From assembly GCA_023247725.1 (NCBI GenBank), contig JAHFFW010000026.1, positions 1 through 33,212 on the forward strand: a stretch of DNA of 33,212 nucleotides, read 5' to 3'. This document shows, piece after piece, positions 26,375-33,211 of this stretch (position 1 is its first letter; each line of letters opens with the position of its first letter). The notes under the pieces are model-generated. The model was not told the origin of the DNA and searched no databases. It worked only from the letters and a program-made list of their open reading frames with translations. The translations under genes and the position numbers were made by a program. Origin of the DNA: Candidatus Omnitrophota bacterium (GTDB lineage Bacteria > Omnitrophota > Gorgyraeia > Zapsychrales > JAHFFX01).

Positions 26375-26535
26375 GTAGGACGTGGGACGTTCGCTCCCCC
26401 GCCGACTGTCTGACGACAGTCAGACGGCGGGGTCGCTGGGAGGACGTTGGACGTTTATATAGAATGTCTCTCCATTCAAATACACGTCCTACGTCCTAGT
26501 GAGCCCGCCGAAGGAGCGAACGGACGTCCCACGTC
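26375..26535. repeat. Nested hairpin spacer with heptamers
   Basis: A 161-base junction element. The outer arm GACGTGGGACGT-TTCGCTCC-type sequence at 26375-26397 is mirrored at 26513-26535 with a three-base insertion. An inner pair GGACGTTGGACGT (26442-26454) faces ACGTCCTACGTCC (26484-26496). Between them CCCCGCCG and CGGCGGGG flank GACTGTC-TGAC-GACAGTC, a separate perfect stem near 26398-26432. The right arm begins at the fcl-like stop codon, and the left arm ends 24 bases before the epimerase start. Confidence 0.8.
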
Positions 26536-27477
26536 TCATAATTTATTTTTCTCTTTCGATGTAACAAACCACCGATAAGTCTTCCGAATCCCTTCCTTTA
26601 AACTGACTAATGGCCGCCACCCCATTTTCGAAATCTCTTCATTGTCCATCAATTTGCGTCTGGTTCCGTCTGGTTTTGTGCGGTCGAACGCGATTCTTCC
26701 TTTGAAACCGCTGACGTCCCGAATCATCTGGGCCAGCTCGCGGATCGACACATCGTAACCGCAGCCAATATTAATCATCTCTTCTTTATCATACTGGTTC
26801 ATCAAAAAAAGGCTCGCCCGAACAAAATCGTCGGCGTACAAAAATTCCCGACGAGGCTTGCCTGTGCCCCAGACAATGACGGCCTTGTGGCCAACCTTCG
26901 CAGCCAAATAAAAGCGTCCGATCAAGGCCCCCATCACATGCGCCGTTTCCGGAGCGACATCACTGCCCGGACCATAGATCGTTGCGGGAACGGCCACGAT
27001 GGCATTGAACCCGTACTGCCGTCGATAGGCCTGGCAAAGTTTAATGCCGGCGATTTTGGCAATGGAATAGAATTCGCTAGTTTCTTCGAGGGGGCCCGTT
27101 AACAAATCCTTTTCCTTAATCGGCTGGCGCGCCTCTTTAGGATAAGCACAGGATCCAGCAAAATACAGGAGTTTCTTGACTCCGTGTTTAAAACTCGTGT
27201 GAATGATATTATTCTGGGCTTCCAGGTTTTCGTAGATGAATTCCGCCGGAAATTTTTGATTGGCCGCTATTCCCCCAGATCGAACCGAAGACAAAAAGAC
27301 ATATTCCGGCCGGTGGCGGCGGAAATAGCGGCGCACCTCCGCCTGGCCCAATACGTTGAAACCTTTCGCAGAAGAGGAAATGACTTTTGAAAAACCGTTT
27401 TTTTGTAGATAATTGGCCAATGAATTTTCAATGACGTCGCCATGGCCAACGATAAGGATAGGACTTTGCTTATTCAT
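26536..27477 (-). CDS. GDP-L-fucose synthase-like epimerase/reductase
   Basis: A 313-residue SDR close to Fcl/WcaG (also ColC and the heptose reductases MlghC/DmhB). The catalytic set is visible: SCAYPKEARQPI (Cys), FYSIAKIAG (Tyr-x3-Lys) and AHVMGALI (His), plus GTGKPRREFLYADD. The first glycine loop is VGHGDVIENS, deviating from GxxGxxG. Fcl works on GDP-4-keto-6-deoxymannose; no gmd is present in the window, so the substrate may instead be a GDP-4-keto-heptose or a 3,6-dideoxy intermediate. Its ATG overlaps the HepT stop by 8 bases, with AAGGAAAGG as ribosome site. Confidence 0.85.
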   Translation of the reverse strand: MNKQSPILIVGHGDVIENSLANYLQKNGFSKVISSSAKGFNVLGQAEVRRYFRRHRPEYVFLSSVRSGGIAANQKFPAEFIYENLEAQNNIIHTSFKHGVKKLLYFAGSCAYPKEARQPIKEKDLLTGPLEETSEFYSIAKIAGIKLCQAYRRQYGFNAIVAVPATIYGPGSDVAPETAHVMGALIGRFYLAAKVGHKAVIVWGTGKPRREFLYADDFVRASLFLMNQYDKEEMINIGCGYDVSIRELAQMIRDVSGFKGRIAFDRTKPDGTRRKLMDNEEISKMGWRPLVSLKEGIRKTYRWFVTSKEKNKL

Positions 27478-27829
27478 GCCTTTCCTTGCCCTTGCGTGCC
27501 AAACATTCTTCTACTTGCAGGGCTAAGGGCGGCAAAGAATCTTGGACAATTCCCCAAACAACATCATAATCGACACCGGAATAATGATGAATTAAACGGT
27601 CTCGTTGCTTAGCCATCTTGCTCCAGGGAATATCCTTGTGCTTCGATCTAAAGCTGGCAGAAAGAGATTTTGTCGCCTCCCCAATGATTTCCAAGTTTCT
27701 CACAATCGCGTCCTGGGCTTGTGAATTCTGTGAAAACGACGTATAATCCATTCCTTTTGTATACTCAAGAATTTTCTTAATACACGCCTGAATATCCTCT
27801 AAAAAATCTTGATCAGTCCTCTTAGACAT
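27470..27829 (-). CDS. hepT: HepT-type toxin (RNase-like)
   Basis: A 119-residue helical protein of the HepT/DUF86 family, the toxin half of MntA/HepT (type VII) modules. The active-site motif Rx4HxY is present as RDRLIHHY, whose tyrosine is the residue AMPylated by MntA in characterised pairs. AIVRNLEIIGEA is also typical. The ATG at 27829 lies inside the end of the mntA-like gene, giving tight coupling. It is inserted between the TPP-enzyme genes and the fcl-like gene, in the same direction. Confidence 0.88.
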   Translation of the reverse strand: MSKRTDQDFLEDIQACIKKILEYTKGMDYTSFSQNSQAQDAIVRNLEIIGEATKSLSASFRSKHKDIPWSKMAKQRDRLIHHYSGVDYDVVWGIVQDSLPPLALQVEECLARKGKERHE

Positions 27830-28145
27830 CAATCATGCTCCGTTTGATGTCCTCCGCTATGCTTTTAACACGAATGCTTTCAATCCCAGCGGGAGTTAGG
27901 GCATCCACCTTGCGACCGAGTTTTTTCTCAAGGTAATCGACCATATCAAAGAATTCAAACCCCAACTGTCTCCCCAGTCGGATTACCAGATCCACATCAC
28001 TTTTTAAAGTGGGATTTCCTCTGGCAAATGATCCAAAGAGAGCTATTTTCTCAATACCGAATTTCTCTTTTAAAAAAGACTGCTCAGCCCGAAGAATGCC
28101 CAAAACGTCTTTACGAGTGAGGTTCTTTTTTCGCGCTTGAATCAT
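27822..28145 (-). CDS. mntA: MntA-type nucleotidyltransferase antitoxin
   Basis: A 107-residue minimal nucleotidyltransferase. The GSFARGNPTLKSDVDLVI stretch carries the GSx10DxD motif needed for AMP transfer. In studied systems MntA neutralises HepT by adding AMP units to its Rx4HxY tyrosine. Antitoxin-first order and the 8-base overlap with the toxin start are usual. The gene starts 7 bases after the TPP-enzyme beta gene. The pair may stabilise the operon or serve in phage defence. Confidence 0.87.
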   Translation of the reverse strand: MIQARKKNLTRKDVLGILRAEQSFLKEKFGIEKIALFGSFARGNPTLKSDVDLVIRLGRQLGFEFFDMVDYLEKKLGRKVDALTPAGIESIRVKSIAEDIKRSMIDV

Positions 28146-28152
28146 CGGATAC

Positions 28153-28689
28153 TTATTTCTGATTATAAAAATTCCCGTGCTCGATCAAAAGCGTCGATTT
28201 GTTATCGTCCCGCTCCAGCGCCCGTTGATAGGCAGGAAAGATCTCTTCGGGCTCATTAAGCTCGATGACCTCGATAGAGGAAAAGAGTTTGCGGAATCCT
28301 TCGGCATAATTCCCGACGTGCTGATGCCCCGGGTGGACCGGGGAATCCGGGCCGGAGGCGACCCGGATGATCACCCGCGGAAGCCATTGCTGAGAACTGA
28401 TGACCGGAATTTTATCCAGCATGTTCACCATATCAGCCGTGGCCAACAGTAAAAAATTCTGCCGCGGGTAAACGGAAATCGGGATAAACCCGGCGAGGGC
28501 AAGACCGATCGTAAACTGCATCTGGAAACTCTCGTTGACCGGCATTTCCAAGGCCCGCTCCGGCGGAATGTCGCGCAGTGTCTGGAACATGAATGTCCCA
28601 GGCCCCGCCACGGTCTGCCCCAAAAAGAGCGTCTTGGGCTGCTGGGCCACCCACTCCATCGTGCGTTTGATTTCGTCGAAGTATTTCAT
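28153..28689 (-). CDS. TPP-enzyme PYR-domain subunit (E1-beta/transketolase-like, short)
   Basis: A 178-residue protein corresponding to the pyrimidine-binding domain of transketolase or E1-beta. The activating glutamate is E53 in PVNESFQMQFTIGLALAGF, followed by PRVIIRVASGPDSP and HPGHQHVGNYAEGF. The C-terminal third domain of normal E1-beta (~325 residues) is missing. The ATG at 28689 is chosen because an earlier in-frame start would translate purine-rich spacer. With the gene upstream it forms a split TPP enzyme; the likely reaction is a C2 or ketol transfer onto a keto-sugar, which is inference. Confidence 0.75.
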   Translation of the reverse strand: MKYFDEIKRTMEWVAQQPKTLFLGQTVAGPGTFMFQTLRDIPPERALEMPVNESFQMQFTIGLALAGFIPISVYPRQNFLLLATADMVNMLDKIPVISSQQWLPRVIIRVASGPDSPVHPGHQHVGNYAEGFRKLFSSIEVIELNEPEEIFPAYQRALERDDNKSTLLIEHGNFYNQK

Positions 28690-28698
28690 GGTTGGGCC

Positions 28699-28839
28699 AG
28701 TAGAGAGGAGAAAGGAGAAAGGAGAGAGTGGTTTATTGCCATTTTTCAATCAGTGAATGGAGCATTGCCCTGATTTCACTTACTTCAAAATCTTCAACAG
28801 ACTTTATTCTTCCTTCCATCGATCTCTCTACTCTCTACT
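28699..28839. repeat. Heptamer spacer between the TPP-enzyme genes
   Basis: On the plus strand, GGAGAAA, GGAGAAA, GGAGAGA run in phase at 28707-28727, and two CTCTCTA units run at 28824-28837. AGTAGAGAG (28699-28707) is inverted to CTCTCTACT (28831-28839). The alpha-subunit stop codon (28838-28840) overlaps the right arm; the left arm lies 10 bases from the beta start codon. A 28-codon open frame sits in the loop. Confidence 0.7.
28733..28819 (-). CDS. Possible 28-residue peptide in the TPP-enzyme spacer
   Basis: An ATG-to-TAA frame of 28 codons inside the spacer loop, encoding an amphipathic sequence ending EIRAMLHSLIEKWQ. A purine-rich GAGAGATCG stretch lies before the ATG and could serve as a weak ribosome site. 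The sequence vaguely recalls the last helix of four-helix-bundle (S23-type) proteins, so it may be a remnant. There is no firm evidence that it is translated. Confidence 0.25.
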   Translation of the reverse strand: MEGRIKSVEDFEVSEIRAMLHSLIEKWQ

Positions 28840-29482
28840 AAAACTTAATCAACTTCCCCAACCCCGAATGGGGATAGCCATTGACATACTTGAAATAGAT
28901 GATCTTCTCTTCGAATTTGGTTCCCTTGAACCACGGATCATCGCAGCCCCAGACCTCGCGAGTCTTGGTCATGACGCTTAAACCGTTATCGCAAACCACA
29001 AATTTCGCCGGCAGATCAAAGTGCACAGCATATTTGACCGCCTCATGGAAAATCCCGGTTTCCGCGGACATATCCCCACAAAAAATGTAGGCCGTCCCCG
29101 GCTTTCCTTGATGTTTGAGTGCCCAGGCCACGCCCGTCGCCGCACCCATGAGACTTCCGGCAATGCCCGAGCAAAGGATCTTGTATTCTGGAAAACACAG
29201 AGAAATACTTTTTCCCTCGAGGATGGCCTGTTTGACCATTTCGCGAGGAACCCCTTTGAGCAAGGCCAGCTCGTGGGCATCCCAGTATCCAAAGACGTAG
29301 TCATCCGGGCCGATGTTGCGGAAAATTTCGATTAGCTGCTCCTCCCGTCCGGCGCGCAAATGCACGGGAGCGCGGATCGTGCCGGTCGCAAAGATCTCAG
29401 CAATCTCTTTTTCAAAACTGACTAAATCTTCTTTGGTGATCTTCACCCGGTGAGCCGGAGGGGTCTTGTTTTGAGTTAACAT
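28838..29482 (-). CDS. TPP-enzyme PP-domain subunit (E1-alpha/transketolase-like, short)
   Basis: A 214-residue protein matching the diphosphate-binding domain of E1-alpha. The TPP motif is GDMSAETG (136-143) with a downstream Asn in CDNGLS (N166), and GIAGSLMGAATGVAWA precedes it. It lacks ~100 residues of a normal E1-alpha, ending PHSGLGKLIKF. No dihydrolipoyl acyltransferase or E3 gene is nearby, so it is not a 2-oxoacid dehydrogenase. Together with the PYR-domain subunit it would form a compact transketolase-like heteromer for sugar modification, comparable in idea to the TPP enzyme YerE in branched-sugar synthesis. Confidence 0.78.
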   Translation of the reverse strand: MLTQNKTPPAHRVKITKEDLVSFEKEIAEIFATGTIRAPVHLRAGREEQLIEIFRNIGPDDYVFGYWDAHELALLKGVPREMVKQAILEGKSISLCFPEYKILCSGIAGSLMGAATGVAWALKHQGKPGTAYIFCGDMSAETGIFHEAVKYAVHFDLPAKFVVCDNGLSVMTKTREVWGCDDPWFKGTKFEEKIIYFKYVNGYPHSGLGKLIKF

Positions 29483-29516
29483 AAATCTCAGAGGCCGCCT
29501 TTAATGCTGCGGCTCT

Positions 29517-29879
29517 TTAGCCGTCAAAAGAAAAATTTTTTGTTGGATGACGGAAAGTAGTATAGCCAAATCCCCTCGGGAATTCAACAGCTAATCTACA
29601 ATTCCCATCGGAACAAATCGTGAAGGAAAATTCCGGCATCTCCCGGGAGTAGCCGGTCATATGATAGAAGCCCGGGACCGGCACCCACCCCAGGAGCGGA
29701 TGGTATTGATTGGTCCGGGGCTCTTTTTTCAGATGCGCAAATCCGGTCCAATAATAATCGAATTGACATCCGCTGAGCTTAAGAATGATTTCGCCAGCTG
29801 CCAGACAAATGGCCACACTGAGGATCCATCCAAGGCTATAAAATAAAAATTTTGGGGGAGATGAGTGATCGTCCTGCAT
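29517..29879 (-). CDS. Truncated membrane-anchored protein, SGNH-hydrolase-like N-terminus
   Basis: A 120-residue protein with one transmembrane helix (about 12-34) and a periplasmic stretch YHPLLGWVPVPGF...TICSDGN. This is the pattern that precedes the catalytic GDS motif in membrane-anchored SGNH/GDSL-like proteins of polysaccharide clusters. The catalytic domain is absent: the frame ends soon after, and no continuation was found in the other two frames before the next gene. It is probably the relic of an acyl- or acetyl-modifying protein. It starts at the ATG at 29879, 23 bases from the upstream stop. Confidence 0.5.
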   Translation of the reverse strand: MQDDHSSPPKFLFYSLGWILSVAICLAAGEIILKLSGCQFDYYWTGFAHLKKEPRTNQYHPLLGWVPVPGFYHMTGYSREMPEFSFTICSDGNCRLAVEFPRGFGYTTFRHPTKNFSFDG

Positions 29880-29901
29880 CACTGGGACGCGCAGAGATTC
29901 T

Positions 29902-30846
29902 TTAAAAATTATTTTTGAACCAATCGATGGTGACTTTCAAACCCTTCTCGAGAGGGACGAGCGGTTCCCAATTCAATTCTTTCCTGGCCAGAGAGATGTC
30001 GGGACGGCGCTGTTTGGGATCGTCGATGGGAAGCGGTTTATAAACGATTCGGCTTTTCGTTCCGGAAGAGGTAATGACCAACTGGGCAAATTCCCGGATG
30101 GTGAACTCCTTCGGATTGCCAATGTTGACCGGGCCGGTCATCGACGAAAATAACAGCCGCACGATCCCTTCGATCAAATCGCTGTAGTAACAAAACGATC
30201 GCGTCTGGCGGCCCGACCCGTAGACCGTCAGCGGTTCGTTGTGCAGGGCCTGATAGATAAAGTTCGGAACAACCCGCCCGTCCTTAATGCGCATGCGCGG
30301 CCCATAGGTATTGAAAATCCGGACAATCTTGATGTCGATCTTATGCATCCGGTGGTAAGCCATGGTGATGGCCTCGGCAAACCGTTTGGCCTCATCGTAA
30401 ACCCCGCGGGGTCCAATCGGATTGACGTTCCCCCAATAAGTTTCTTTTTGCGGATGGACCAAGGGATCTCCATAAACCTCCGAGGTCGACGCCAAAAGAT
30501 ATCTGGCCTGCTTTTTCTTGGCGAGCCCAAGCGTGTTGTGCGTGCCCAAAGATCCCACCTTGAGCGTCGGAATTGGATACAGCAAATAGTCGACTGGACT
30601 CGCCGGGGACGCGAAATGCAGGATATAATGCACCGGACCCGGGATGCGGATTTCCTTGGAGACATTGTGTTCGATGAAACGAAAATTCCGGTCGGACAAA
30701 AGATGACCGATATTTTTCGTGTTCCCGGTGATGAGATTATCCACGCACAGCACCCGGTAGCCATCATACAGAAAGCGATCGCACAGATGACTCCCGAGGA
30801 AACCCGCGCCTCCGGTGATCAAAACAATCTTTTTTCGTTGGGCCAT
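29902..30846 (-). CDS. UDP-glucuronate decarboxylase-like SDR (UXS type)
   Basis: A 314-residue SDR. It begins [18 protein letters not shown], and the UXS-typical [37 protein letters not shown] (Tyr-x3-Lys) and [10 protein letters not shown] segments are all present, with [14 protein letters not shown] near the end. UXS oxidises and decarboxylates UDP-glucuronate to UDP-xylose or its 4-keto form. The upstream neighbour is a nucleotide-sugar dehydrogenase that could supply the uronate, giving a two-step route. It follows that gene by 18 bases. Confidence 0.88.
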   Translation of the reverse strand: MAQRKKIVLITGGAGFLGSHLCDRFLYDGYRVLCVDNLITGNTKNIGHLLSDRNFRFIEHNVSKEIRIPGPVHYILHFASPASPVDYLLYPIPTLKVGSLGTHNTLGLAKKKQARYLLASTSEVYGDPLVHPQKETYWGNVNPIGPRGVYDEAKRFAEAITMAYHRMHKIDIKIVRIFNTYGPRMRIKDGRVVPNFIYQALHNEPLTVYGSGRQTRSFCYYSDLIEGIVRLLFSSMTGPVNIGNPKEFTIREFAQLVITSSGTKSRIVYKPLPIDDPKQRRPDISLARKELNWEPLVPLEKGLKVTIDWFKNNF

Positions 30847-30864
30847 TTTTTAAAATTCCGCGTT

Positions 30865-32166
30865 TTATAATTTGAAGAGCTTGGGATCCCGTTTTCCGCG
30901 GTAAACATTGCGCACATCGAAAATGCACTTCGCACTGCGCAAGATCACATCATAATCAACCTGGCGATGATCCGTGGCGATGACCACACAGTCATATTGC
31001 CCGACGGTTTGCGGATTCAGGTTGATCGAATTCATATTAATCGACATAATCTTCAGGTAAGGAATGATCGGATCAAAATAATCAATTTTGCAGCGGGCTT
31101 TTTGTAAAAACTCAATCAATTTGAGGGGCGGGCTTTTGCGCAGATCCCGAACATTTTTTTTGTAGGTCACTCCGCTGATCAGGATCCTTGCGCCGGCCAG
31201 TTTTTTCTTTTGCCCGGCGAGGATTTCCTTGATCCGCTCCAGGGCATACTGCGGCATGGCCGAATTGATATCGGCCGAGAGTTTGATGAATTTCGAAGAA
31301 AACCCATGATGCCGCGCCTTCCAATAAAGGTACAAGGGATCATCGGGGATGCAGTGGCCTCCCACTCCCAGCCCTGGATAAAAAGGCATAAACCCGAAGG
31401 GCTTGGTCTTCGCCGCCTCAATGACTTCCCAGACATCGATCTTCATCTTATGGCACATCATGGCGACTTCATTGGCCCAACCAATGTTGATGATGCGAAA
31501 GGTGTTTTCCAAAAGCTTGGTCATCTCGGCGGTTTCAGCGGAAGAAACCGGATGAACCGACGCAATGATCTTCTCATATAACATCCGGGTCAATTCGGTC
31601 GAGCGCGGGGATAATCCACCGACGACTTTGGGAATTCGGGTGACATCGTACTGTGGGTTGCCGGGATCGATGCGCTCCGGCGAAAAAGACAGGAAGAAAT
31701 CTTTTTCCGCCTTTAACCCGCTTTTTTCCAATTCCGGCTTGATGAGCTCCCGAGTCGTTCCCGGATACGTGGTGCTTTCGAGGATAATGAGCGTCCCTTT
31801 TTTCAAATATTGTCGGATCGTTCGCACCGCTTGAACGATGTAGGAAATATCCGGCGTGTATTTGCTTTTGAGCGGCGTAGGCACACAGATGATGATGACA
31901 TCGACATCTTTTAAGGCAGCGAATTCGCTCGAAGCGGACAGATTCCCGCGATCAATGACGGCTTTTAAATCGGAAGAAGGAACATCGAGAATATAGCTGG
32001 TGCGGCCATTGAGTTTGGTGACGCGGTCGGTATCCAAGTCGAGCCCGAATACCCTGAAACCTTTCTTGGCAAAATGAAGGGCGAGCGGCAAACCGACGTA
32101 GCCCAGACCCACGACGGCGATTTTGGCCCGGCTAGAACGAATTTTTTGCTCGAGGATTTTTGACAT
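30865..32166 (-). CDS. Nucleotide-sugar 6-dehydrogenase (WbpA/Ugd family)
   Basis: A 433-residue enzyme of the UDP-glucose/UDP-HexNAc dehydrogenase family, using two NAD to make a uronate. The N-terminal IAVVGLGYVGLPLALHF loop, ESTTYPGTT, SFSPERIDPGN, the central KLLENTFRIINI, the catalytic GVGGHCIPDDPLYL and GVTYKKNVRDLRKSP are in order. The GHCIPVDP signature has Asp in place of Val. The WbpA-like features suggest UDP-GlcNAc, whereas the adjacent UXS-like gene suggests UDP-glucose; both remain open. The ATG at 32166 is chosen because it lies ~40 bases after the promoter start; the longer GTG start would overlap the promoter. It is the first gene of the operon. Confidence 0.88.
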   Translation of the reverse strand: MSKILEQKIRSSRAKIAVVGLGYVGLPLALHFAKKGFRVFGLDLDTDRVTKLNGRTSYILDVPSSDLKAVIDRGNLSASSEFAALKDVDVIIICVPTPLKSKYTPDISYIVQAVRTIRQYLKKGTLIILESTTYPGTTRELIKPELEKSGLKAEKDFFLSFSPERIDPGNPQYDVTRIPKVVGGLSPRSTELTRMLYEKIIASVHPVSSAETAEMTKLLENTFRIINIGWANEVAMMCHKMKIDVWEVIEAAKTKPFGFMPFYPGLGVGGHCIPDDPLYLYWKARHHGFSSKFIKLSADINSAMPQYALERIKEILAGQKKKLAGARILISGVTYKKNVRDLRKSPPLKLIEFLQKARCKIDYFDPIIPYLKIMSINMNSINLNPQTVGQYDCVVIATDHRQVDYDVILRSAKCIFDVRNVYRGKRDPKLFKL

Positions 32167-32211
32167 ACGGCGAATCTCTCTTTGAGGCTCACAGGCAAAC
32201 ACTGGACAACA

Positions 32212-32240
32212 ATTGTAGAGGAGACCAACGGCCTGTACAA
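32212..32240 (-). promoter_or_regulatory. Promoter of the polysaccharide operon
   Basis: On the minus strand TTGTAC (32235-32240) and TACAAT (32212-32217) are exactly 17 bases apart; the -10 matches 5 of 6 positions and the -35 matches 3. Transcription would start near 32205, giving a leader of about 40 bases. No comparable promoter was recognised further down to 7937, so this one may drive the long co-oriented set. Confidence 0.55.
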
Positions 32241-32259
32241 CTAAATTCTTCACAGACCC

Positions 32260-32555
32260 ATGGCCAATGAGCTTCCCGCCGAAAAACCAAACCTAACGGA
32301 TTGGAGCCGTTCGCAAGACCGCGGTGAAGATTTAGCCGAAGAACGCGATCCCTTTATCCAACCGCCCGAGCGCGACACACAGTCCCGCCAGAGCTCATTC
32401 AGCAGCGCGCCTATCGGCTGTATGAACAGCGCGGTGCGCAACCGGGCAATGATCTAGCGGATTGGTTTGAGGCACAGCGCCAGCTTCGGCAAGAAAAAAG
32501 GCAAGAACTCCCGTTGGAGCTAGAAGGTAAAGCATCATCCATCTTTTACCTATAA
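32260..32555 (+). pseudogene. DUF2934 protein gene, frameshifted at an AC run
   Basis: Starting at ATG 32260 the frame encodes a hydrophilic N-terminus (MANELPAEKPNL...) up to PPERDT, then diverges. In another frame the DUF2934 domain follows: VPPELIQQRAYRLYEQRG, NDLADWFEAQRQLRQEK, to TAA 32553-32555. The switch lies at ACACACA (32375-32381). Removing one AC pair joins the two parts smoothly. This points to slippage or a sequencing error in a once intact ~97-residue gene. It is divergent from the large operon. DUF2934 proteins have no known function. Confidence 0.7.
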
Positions 32556-32574
32556 GAGGATTATGTTTTTCGGT

Positions 32575-32701
32575 TTGTGGGTCCCTCCAGGTAAACACAT
32601 TGCCCTCGAGGTCCAAGGCGTTACTCTTGCGCGTTACCTCGGCGGACCAATTTCTTCTCGCCGCGGTGGGTGGGTTGTTGTTTTCGTCTCGAAGTTTTCA
32701 T
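32575..32701 (-). pseudogene. DUF3175 gene remnant
   Basis: After an ATG at 32701 the frame reads MKTSRRKQQPTHRGEKK. A one-base shift at the GAAGAAA stretch then gives NWSAEVTRKSNALDLEGN and VFTWRDPQ, the start of the DUF3175 domain. The rest of the domain is missing and the sequence runs into the antisense of the DUF2934 gene. It follows the dodecin stop by 17 bases, so it was probably the second gene of a dodecin unit. Confidence 0.6.
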
Positions 32702-32718
32702 GCGGCGTCGAGTTGTTT

Positions 32719-32952
32719 CTATCGTCCTCCCTTTTTTGTGGACGGATTCTTTTTTTCTATAACAAAAGAAATCTTCGCATTGACTCGGTACTGAGATATC
32801 TTGTTATTCTCGACGATAGCTTGAAATTCCTTAACATAAATGGATTGGATGTTCCGGAGGCTTTCACTGGCTTCTTCGAGGGCTTTTTGTGTAGCGTCCT
32901 CCCAGCCTTTTTCGGATTGAGACAGGACTTCGATGACTTTAACAATAGACAT
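32719..32952 (-). CDS. Dodecin family flavin-binding protein
   Basis: A 77-residue protein with the dodecin pattern: MSIVKVIEVLSQSEKGWEDA, then EASESLRNIQSIYVKEFQAI and QYRVNAKISFVIE. Dodecins form dodecameric shells that store flavins or, in some bacteria, other cofactors. It is about ten residues longer than usual, with a basic tail (KKNPSTKKGGR). A strong AAGGAGGA site lies 4 bases before the ATG at 32952. It is intact, unlike the two genes beyond it, and its upstream region ends at the right terminal repeat. Confidence 0.93.
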   Translation of the reverse strand: MSIVKVIEVLSQSEKGWEDATQKALEEASESLRNIQSIYVKEFQAIVENNKISQYRVNAKISFVIEKKNPSTKKGGR

Positions 32953-33092
32953 GGTGTCCTCCTTGAATTCGGATCGTGATCAAACTCACCCTTGTTCATG
33001 TTACTTTTGACGACTTAAGCTAAAAGCCCACAAGCTTAAAACTCCGGCAATGAATAGACCTAGCCACGATGCTACCATCGGGATGGACCACG

Positions 33093-33211
33093 CTGCGTTC
33101 CGCGCGGGACCTTTACCAGCAATTTCGGAGAACCTTTACCACTGATTTCGGCTAACCTTTACCAGCAGTTTCGCTGAACCTTTACCACTAGTTTCGCTCA
33201 CCTTTACCACT
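33093..33211. repeat. Right terminal inverted repeat
   Basis: The exact reverse complement of bases 1-119, with ACCTTTACCA cores at 33109-33118, 33132-33141, 33155-33164, 33178-33187 and 33200-33209. Identity stops at 33092. The 140 bases between the dodecin start and this repeat hold the dodecin leader, with a small TTAAGC/GCTTAA hairpin and no recognisable gene. Confidence 0.85.

Noticed and set aside
28838-29482. Pyruvate dehydrogenase E1 genes of central metabolism
   Set aside because: Both subunits are too short, and no lipoyl E2 or E3 gene is present.
32563-32979. Plus-strand open frame across the dodecin gene
   Set aside because: It is antisense to the intact dodecin gene and to the DUF3175 remnant, with a Cys/Phe-rich composition typical of a shadow frame.
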